Origin: CAYSLC01 sp964431545
GTDB taxonomy: Bacteria > Desulfobacterota > Desulfobacteria > Desulfobacterales > JAABSP01
NCBI GenBank assembly: GCA_964431545.1
Contig: CAYSLC010000254.1
Span: 1-7,102, forward strand
Direction of reading: 5' to 3'
DNA length: 7,102 bases
The position numbers and the translations under genes were made by a program. Of the stretch, positions 1 to 4,393 are shown in pieces (position 1 is the first letter of the stretch; each line of letters opens with the position of its first letter). The notes beneath the pieces were generated by a model. It saw only the letters and a program-made list of their open reading frames with translations. It made no database searches and was not told the origin of the DNA.

Positions 1-2166
1 ATCGATATCCAATTTCTCATAATTACCCTCGGGATTTTCCCCATAGGGTGCTCCGGAAAGAATTTTAAGCCCGAGAATGGCGTCCGCGAGATCGATGGTC
101 CCGTCGAGGGTGAGGTCGGGTTGGTGGCACTGGACACCGTCGGATTTGGTGATGGAGGTTTTTATTGGTTGCTCCCGCAAATATTCCTGGGTATCCACGG
201 CGTTAATCGTTATTGCGTACTCCCCGTTGAAGATGAGTCGATCGATTAGCCCCTCATAGTATCCGGTGGCGCTCTGAACGGTAAAAACGACTTCCCTGTT
301 TCTTCCGCAAGGCGAACGAACGATGGCCCACATAGTCCCAATCCCCTGCCCATCCACCACCGGTCCGATCTCAACCATATCGGTTGTTTCGCCCTGTGGC
401 ATCATCCAGGGCCCGGGAGGGTGGTTCACAATCGGCGTATCGGTCATGGGGATGCCTCCCCGGCCGATGGAGAGCGCGTCCAGATTGATCCCGGCGGTGT
501 ATTCGATCATGGGCGTCTGGTCCATCATCTGTGCCTGGGCATAGTCAAACGCGGGACCAACCTTGTAACGGGCGAAAATTTTGTGCCAGAAGAAGGTGGA
601 AAACGAGAAGTGATGCCCCTCTTTGATATAGGCCAGGCTGTCGGCGTCCGTACCGGTGATGATCACCCGGTTTGCGAGATTGGCCAAATATGGAATGAAA
701 GAGCCTGAGTAGCAGGCGTCGTAGAAGATGATCATCTCGTTTTGGACGGCCGAAGCCAGCGGTCCGCTCAACCAACCATAAAGCACATCGGCATCAAGTT
801 TTTCCGCCTCGTTGAGCCGGAAATGCCCTTGGTATCCATCGCCGATCATGAACAGGACGAACTGGTCCGCCGGATCGCCGCCGGCGCAGGAATCGATGGC
901 GTTTTGCACCTCCGTCAATGTCGCCTCTCCGTCCCAGTCATTCGCTTCCCGGTCGCCGTCCAAATCGATGTTCCCCTCCGCGCTGAGATAGTGGATGTTC
1001 TCTTTCAAAAATCCGCTCTCCAGCAAGGTGCGGTAGGCAAGGTGGGCGGTATCGCGGGAAGGTTCCCAAACGGGTGCGTTGGGCCCGGCCCGGCCCAACA
1101 CGATCACGGCCTTGTATGCCGGAAGTGTATCGACCAGACTGATGGCATCCTGGGCTTCGGAATCCTTCGAATCCACATAGACCCGCAGACCGTACGATCC
1201 CTCCGCCGCCGGCGCGGGAATGGACGCCATCATCACGCCGTTATCCAGGACATCGATGCCGCTGGCGAAGGTTTCCCCCCCGTTTCTAAAAATAGAGACA
1301 TCCGTCACCCGGGGGACGAAACCTTCCGTAAACCCATATCCTTGTATGGTAAATGTCGTCGTGGTGCTGGTCAGGGCCACTGTGGGGTAGACGGACTTGA
1401 TGTTGATGTTCGCATTGTTGTCCTCCACCATGAACGTCAGTGTTTTCTCGCTGCAATCAAAGCTCTCGTCATCGGTATCGCAGGAAATCACCAGGGCGCA
1501 CGGTTGATTGCCGTCCATTTTTCCGTCGTCCACGGCCGTCACCGATACGTGTTGAGCCGTTTGAGAAGTAAAGACCAAGGGCGACGAAGACACCGTACAT
1601 TGGCCGTTTTGAAGCTTCAAATGAACGGTCACCGGATGGCTCGGCTGTTTTGAAGGCCATAAGGTGATCGTTTCGCCCGGCCTTCCTTCCTGAATTGTCA
1701 GTCTTGGGGCATCGACAATGATCCCATGTTGTTCATTATCGAAGACCTGTACCGTGATATCATCCGGGTCTTTGCCCCTGAAATTACCGTCACCGCTGCT
1801 GGCGGGGGAAGTTACAATCTTGCAGGTCTGGGTGCCGTCCACGATGTCATCGTCGATCACGCGGACGGTAACCCCCGCGCCATTCCAATTGCTGTCATCC
1901 ATCGTAACGGAAGAGGGTATGGTGATTTCATCGCATGCCGTTGAAAGATTCACCGTTACCGGCGATGCAGGCGGACTGTTGAGACCGATGGTGAATTCAG
2001 CCGACGTGTTCGGCTCGCTTAGATAGATGCTTTTTGCCGATGGTTGAATCACGCCGAAGCCGAACCAGACGTCATTGTCCCACCTCATGTTGTCCCAGGT
2101 ACTGTCGGCATGCGCAGGGGTCATCCACAGCAGAAACGACAATACTCCTATCATGATGGTCTTCAT
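1..2166 (-). CDS. Secreted multidomain protein with C13/caspase-like domain and dockerin-like C-terminus (C-terminal end beyond window)
   Basis: An open frame of 722 codons runs from ATG at 2166 off the left edge with no stop. AAGGAG lies five bases before the ATG and supports that start. Residues 1-20 are a signal peptide ending AHA, so the product is exported. Residues about 40-143 and 150-250 are beta-rich, Calx-beta-like domains with acidic loops (IDDDIVDGTQ at 104; VDDGKMDG at 212). Residues 253-333 resemble an IPT/TIG domain. Residues about 350-545 match secreted legumain/caspase-like (C13-type) domains: YKAVIVLG strand, LDGDREANDWDGEATL, FRLNEAE, and DACYSGSF with the presumed nucleophile Cys485, followed by RVIITGTDAD and SFSTFFW. 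The usual DHG/GHG catalytic His is Asp443 (GDG), so peptidase activity is doubtful. Residues 560-680 look Ig-like. Residues 684-722 are a first dockerin-like calcium loop and helix (Asp684, Asp688, Asp695; LADAILGLKIL). It is the second gene of a minus-strand operon. The substrate is unknown. Confidence 0.88.
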   Translation of the reverse strand, partial: MKTIMIGVLSFLLWMTPAHADSTWDNMRWDNDVWFGFGVIQPSAKSIYLSEPNTSAEFTIGLNSPPASPVTVNLSTACDEITIPSSVTMDDSNWNGAGVTVRVIDDDIVDGTQTCKIVTSPASSGDGNFRGKDPDDITVQVFDNEQHGIIVDAPRLTIQEGRPGETITLWPSKQPSHPVTVHLKLQNGQCTVSSSPLVFTSQTAQHVSVTAVDDGKMDGNQPCALVISCDTDDESFDCSEKTLTFMVEDNNANINIKSVYPTVALTSTTTTFTIQGYGFTEGFVPRVTDVSIFRNGGETFASGIDVLDNGVMMASIPAPAAEGSYGLRVYVDSKDSEAQDAISLVDTLPAYKAVIVLGRAGPNAPVWEPSRDTAHLAYRTLLESGFLKENIHYLSAEGNIDLDGDREANDWDGEATLTEVQNAIDSCAGGDPADQFVLFMIGDGYQGHFRLNEAEKLDADVLYGWLSGPLASAVQNEMIIFYDACYSGSFIPYLANLANRVIITGTDADSLAYIKEGHHFSFSTFFWHKIFARYKVGPAFDYAQAQMMDQTPMIEYTAGINLDALSIGRGGIPMTDTPIVNHPPGPWMMPQGETTDMVEIGPVVDGQGIGTMWAIVRSPCGRNREVVFTVQSATGYYEGLIDRLIFNGEYAITINAVDTQEYLREQPIKTSITKSDGVQCHQPDLTLDGTIDLADAILGLKILSGAPYGENPEGNYEKLDID

Positions 2167-2171
2167 GGCTT

Positions 2172-2177
2172 CTCCTT
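2172..2177 (-). promoter_or_regulatory. Shine-Dalgarno of the C13-like gene
   Basis: The minus strand reads AAGGAG, then five bases, then ATG at 2166. It lies in the 29-base gap after the upstream stop codon, so the second gene has its own strong ribosome binding site and does not depend only on translational coupling. Confidence 0.8.
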
Positions 2178-2195
2178 GATCGTTGTCGTTTCTGT

Positions 2196-4067
2196 TTAGA
2201 TATCCATCGCTTCCTTGATCCGCCGGATTTCATCTTTCAGCGCTTCATTTTCCGCCTTCAACTCCTTGATGGCCTCCACCAGCACAACCGTGATTTTGTC
2301 ATAAGCCAGATATTTGTATCCCTCTTCATCGGTATGGACCGCTTCTGGAAGGACTTTTTCCACGTCCTGGGCGATAAAGCCGACCTGTGGGTCCTCCGAA
2401 AAATGTCTCTCAGGGTATTCGTCGGTCTTCCATTTGTAGCTCACGCCTTCCAGGGAAAGCGCCTTATTCAAGGCATCTTCCAACGGCATGATCTCTTTTT
2501 TCCATCGTTTATCCGATGGGCAGTTGCATACGCCAGCTGACATAACCCCCGCGATATTTACATTTCCCTCAAAAAACCCATCTCCGTCCACTTCCAAGTC
2601 ATTCTCGACATACAGCTCCCCTACACCTGTTGCTTGATTGACGCTAGCGCTCCCATCCCAAATCCGAACTTCATTGCCTCTGACATCCAATTTCCCGATG
2701 GGTGAAGTCGTCCCAAGACCGATGGAGGTGCCGACAGCCACCGTTCCGTCGACCTCCAGATCATCTTCGACATAGAGATCCCCCTGGCCTGTTGCAAGGT
2801 TTACGATTGCACTCCCGTCCCAAACCCGAACCTCCCCTCCGGTAATATCCAATTTTCCAGTTGGCGAACCATTCCCGATTCCGACGTTTCCGTCTTTCAG
2901 ATAGATGGCATCACCTTTGAAAGCAGCGGTCTCGGTCCCCAAGGCCATCAGATCATTGGTTGTTGACCATAACATCCAGCCCCTCTCAGTGCTGTTCTCG
3001 CCGATCATAACCGCTGGATAATCAGTAGTTCCACCGACCGCGATGCGATTTCCGCTGAAACTACCCAAATCGGTACCTACGACCAAATTTTCACTCGGGG
3101 ATGTCTGATTGATGCCGACACCCGTCTCTAGTATGGTGAGAACATCATTTGTTCCGGCGCCAAGATGCAGAGTGTTTAACCCACCATGCGATCGAATTCT
3201 AGCCACACCCGCCCCGGCCCCCCCCGTGGAAGCGCTCATTTTTAATCTGTAGGTATCATTTCCAATTTTGAAATCCCCTTCGGTGGTGGTCAGGTTCCAG
3301 TTTTGGTGCGCTATATGAAGACGGGCATTGGGGGTTGCCACCCCAACACCCACCTGCCCGTCACCGTCGACAATGAGAGCATCCGTGGGTGAACCATCCG
3401 AGGCATCCAAAGAGTCATGGCCGTGTGAGGAAGTCGCAAAAGCGGTGCTATCCAATCCGTCCAGTGTGCCTGCATTCGCCGCGGACCCCGCGCTTGCCGC
3501 GTAATCGATCGTTATCGTATTCGGTATCTGCGCGTCGGTTGCCGTACCGGTCACCGTGCTGAAAGAATGTGCGTGAGAGGAACTCGAAAACCCCGTGGAG
3601 TCTATTCCGTCCAGTGTGTTCGCGTCTCCGGCCGCACCGGCGCTTGCCGCGTAATCGATCGTTATCGTGTCCGGTATCTGCGCGTCGGTTGCCGTGCCGG
3701 TGATCGTCGAAAAATCCTGGGTGTGAGACGAGGTTAAAAACGCGGAGGAATCCATTCCGTCAAGTGTATCGGCATCCCCCGTGAATGCGGTTGCCTGGGT
3801 CGTTCTATCCGGAAAGGTGACCCCACCGCTCGTCGTCTCGATTGTCCCGTTGACGATCATTTTCTGGAGTCCTTGGTCGATGTCGACGATACTCCGGATG
3901 AGGTTGATCTGTTCGTACAGCACATCGAAGTCGGCATTCACCTGGTCGGCGATGGCGTAATCACCGGACCCAAAATTGTAGGGTTTGTCGATCGTTACCC
4001 CATGAGCGGTTGCTGAAACCGAGCAAATGAGTGCGATAACCACAAGAATTGCTCTCTCTTTTTTCAT
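2196..4067 (-). CDS. Exported fibre-like protein with C-terminal S74 intramolecular chaperone domain
   Basis: A 623-residue protein starting at the ATG at 4067. The frame stays open to an ATG at 4073, but GGGGAGG directly abuts that codon and sits six bases from the 4067 ATG, so I chose the latter. Numbering below is from there. Residues 1 to about 23 are a signal peptide (basic MKKER, hydrophobic ILVVIALICSVSA). Residues 98-218 hold two and a half copies of a 50-residue repeat (TLDGxDSxxF...GTATDAQIP). The middle has beta-rich VGIG/TSP segments and two copies of a 54-residue-period unit (GKLD...WDGSA...LEVDG). From residue 518 the C-terminus is an S74/endosialidase-type chaperone (SDKRWKKEI, VGFIAQDVEKVLPEAV, YLAYDKITVVLVEAIKEL), ending in a heptad coiled coil. 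Ser518 and Lys523 have the +5 spacing of the Ser-Lys self-cleavage dyad of endosialidase chaperones. The inferred role is a trimeric surface or secreted fibre that trims its own chaperone. The signal peptide and neighbour argue against a prophage tail fibre. First gene of the operon with the C13-like gene. Confidence 0.9.
   Translation of the reverse strand: MKKERAILVVIALICSVSATAHGVTIDKPYNFGSGDYAIADQVNADFDVLYEQINLIRSIVDIDQGLQKMIVNGTIETTSGGVTFPDRTTQATAFTGDADTLDGMDSSAFLTSSHTQDFSTITGTATDAQIPDTITIDYAASAGAAGDANTLDGIDSTGFSSSSHAHSFSTVTGTATDAQIPNTITIDYAASAGSAANAGTLDGLDSTAFATSSHGHDSLDASDGSPTDALIVDGDGQVGVGVATPNARLHIAHQNWNLTTTEGDFKIGNDTYRLKMSASTGGAGAGVARIRSHGGLNTLHLGAGTNDVLTILETGVGINQTSPSENLVVGTDLGSFSGNRIAVGGTTDYPAVMIGENSTERGWMLWSTTNDLMALGTETAAFKGDAIYLKDGNVGIGNGSPTGKLDITGGEVRVWDGSAIVNLATGQGDLYVEDDLEVDGTVAVGTSIGLGTTSPIGKLDVRGNEVRIWDGSASVNQATGVGELYVENDLEVDGDGFFEGNVNIAGVMSAGVCNCPSDKRWKKEIMPLEDALNKALSLEGVSYKWKTDEYPERHFSEDPQVGFIAQDVEKVLPEAVHTDEEGYKYLAYDKITVVLVEAIKELKAENEALKDEIRRIKEAMDI
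2583..2858 (-). repeat. Two copies of a fibre repeat, 162-base period
   Basis: Within the S74 protein gene, segments at 2858-2745 and 2696-2583 encode closely similar units of about 38 residues (GKLDITGGEVRVWDGSA... and GKLDVRGNEVRIWDGSA...), each ending DLEVDG. The period is 54 codons. It indicates internal duplication in a beta-structured shaft. Confidence 0.8.
3414..3776 (-). repeat. Tandem 150-base repeats (2.4 copies) encoding a 50-residue unit
   Basis: Unit 1 is 3776-3627, unit 2 is 3626-3477, and a partial third is 3476-3414. All start with a xxTLDGxDSxxF pattern and carry an SSH motif. The first two share TGTATDAQIP and TITIDYAASAG. Identity is high at the DNA level: the 28 bases starting at 3491 and at 3641 are identical on the plus strand, followed by only scattered changes, which suggests recent duplication or gene conversion. 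In-frame copy-number change would lengthen or shorten the fibre. Confidence 0.88.
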
Positions 4068-4073
4068 GCCCAT

Positions 4074-4080
4074 CCTCCCC
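4074..4080 (-). promoter_or_regulatory. Shine-Dalgarno deciding the S74 gene start
   Basis: The minus strand reads GGGGAGG, immediately followed by ATG (4073) and, six bases on, by a second ATG (4067). Zero spacing to the first ATG is not usable by a ribosome, so the second is the likely initiator and the protein begins MKKERAIL. Confidence 0.8.
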
Positions 4081-4141
4081 TTTTTAGATGCTCTATTTAA
4101 AATGAACTAACGATTTATGGATCTCGACAATCTGCCTTCGA

Positions 4142-4147
4142 TTTTTA
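4142..4147 (-). promoter_or_regulatory. Candidate -10 element for the surface-protein operon
   Basis: The minus strand reads TAAAAA (followed by T), four of six matches to TATAAT. It begins exactly 10 bases after the last of the three GGTTACA-type repeats, the geometry of PhoB-activated promoters where the repeats replace the -35. No good -35 is visible otherwise. The transcript would begin near 4135 and have a leader of roughly 70 bases. This is inferred from pattern only. Confidence 0.3.
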
Positions 4148-4157
4148 CCATGTTGAT

Positions 4158-4188
4158 GGTTACAAAAAGGTTACAGTACGGGTTACAG
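4158..4188 (-). promoter_or_regulatory. Triple direct repeat, putative PHO-box-like operator
   Basis: Plus-strand GGTTACA occurs at 4158-4164, 4169-4175 and 4181-4187, with periods of 11 and 12 bases. On the minus strand these are CTGTAACC, CTGTAACC and TTGTAACC. Tandem seven-base sites with a four-base spacer are the arrangement bound by OmpR/PhoB-type winged-helix response regulators. CTGTAAC differs from the PHO-box half-site CTGTCAT at two positions. The repeats are directly visible; the regulator's identity is conjecture. Confidence 0.5.
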
Positions 4189-4253
4189 TTCCGGAAACGC
4201 CCGATTCCGAGAATGTCAAAGCCCCGAAAAAGAAGAACGCACACGATGGCCTA

Positions 4254-4283
4254 TTGTTCCCCGCTTCCCGGATGTGGTATGGT
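4254..4283 (+). promoter_or_regulatory. Weak candidate sigma70 promoter for the bd-like cytochrome gene
   Basis: TTGTTC (4254-4259) and TATGGT (4278-4283) are separated by 18 bases, and a TG lies one base before the -10 (extended -10 form). Matches are three and four of six. The leader would be about 100 bases. It is the best match I find upstream of the gene, but it could be chance. Confidence 0.25.
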
Positions 4284-4393
4284 TTCTCCCTTGGAAGATG
4301 GATCGCCGGTGCCCTGGATCGTTCCTACAACGCCCCGGAAACGAGACACCGGCGTCGATAGCCCCCATAAACCCTCAACAGGCACAGCGAGCG

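Larger units (their letters stand above)
4068..4393. other. Divergent intergenic region
   Basis: The 326 bases between the starts of the S74 protein gene (minus) and the bd-like cytochrome gene (plus). It holds the S74 gene's ribosome binding site, three GGTTACA direct repeats at 4158-4187, a -10-like hexamer facing left, and a weak promoter candidate facing right at 4254-4283. I see no RNA gene, transposon end or convincing hairpin. Open frames reading through it lack ribosome binding sites and recognisable content. Confidence 0.75.

Noticed and set aside
742..1653. 303-codon open frame on the plus strand
   Set aside because: It lies entirely antisense to the C13-like gene, has no recognisable domain, is rich in His/Arg/Gly as expected of a shadow frame, and has no convincing ribosome binding site.
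3414..3776. CRISPR-like array
   Set aside because: The repeats are 150 bases, contiguous and in-frame coding; there are no short repeats with unique spacers.
2196..4067. Prophage tail-fibre gene
   Set aside because: The S74 domain is common in phage fibres, but this protein has a signal peptide and its neighbour is a secreted cellular-type protein. No other phage gene is in the window.
4068..4073. ATG at 4073 as start of the S74 gene
   Set aside because: The purine-rich GGGGAGG touches this codon with no spacer; the ATG at 4067 has a six-base spacing.
4274..4393. Upstream extension of the bd-like protein to ATG 4274
   Set aside because: The extra 40 residues are Pro/Arg/Gln-rich without membrane or signal character, there is no Shine-Dalgarno, and they would place a non-CydA stretch before the periplasmic N-terminus.
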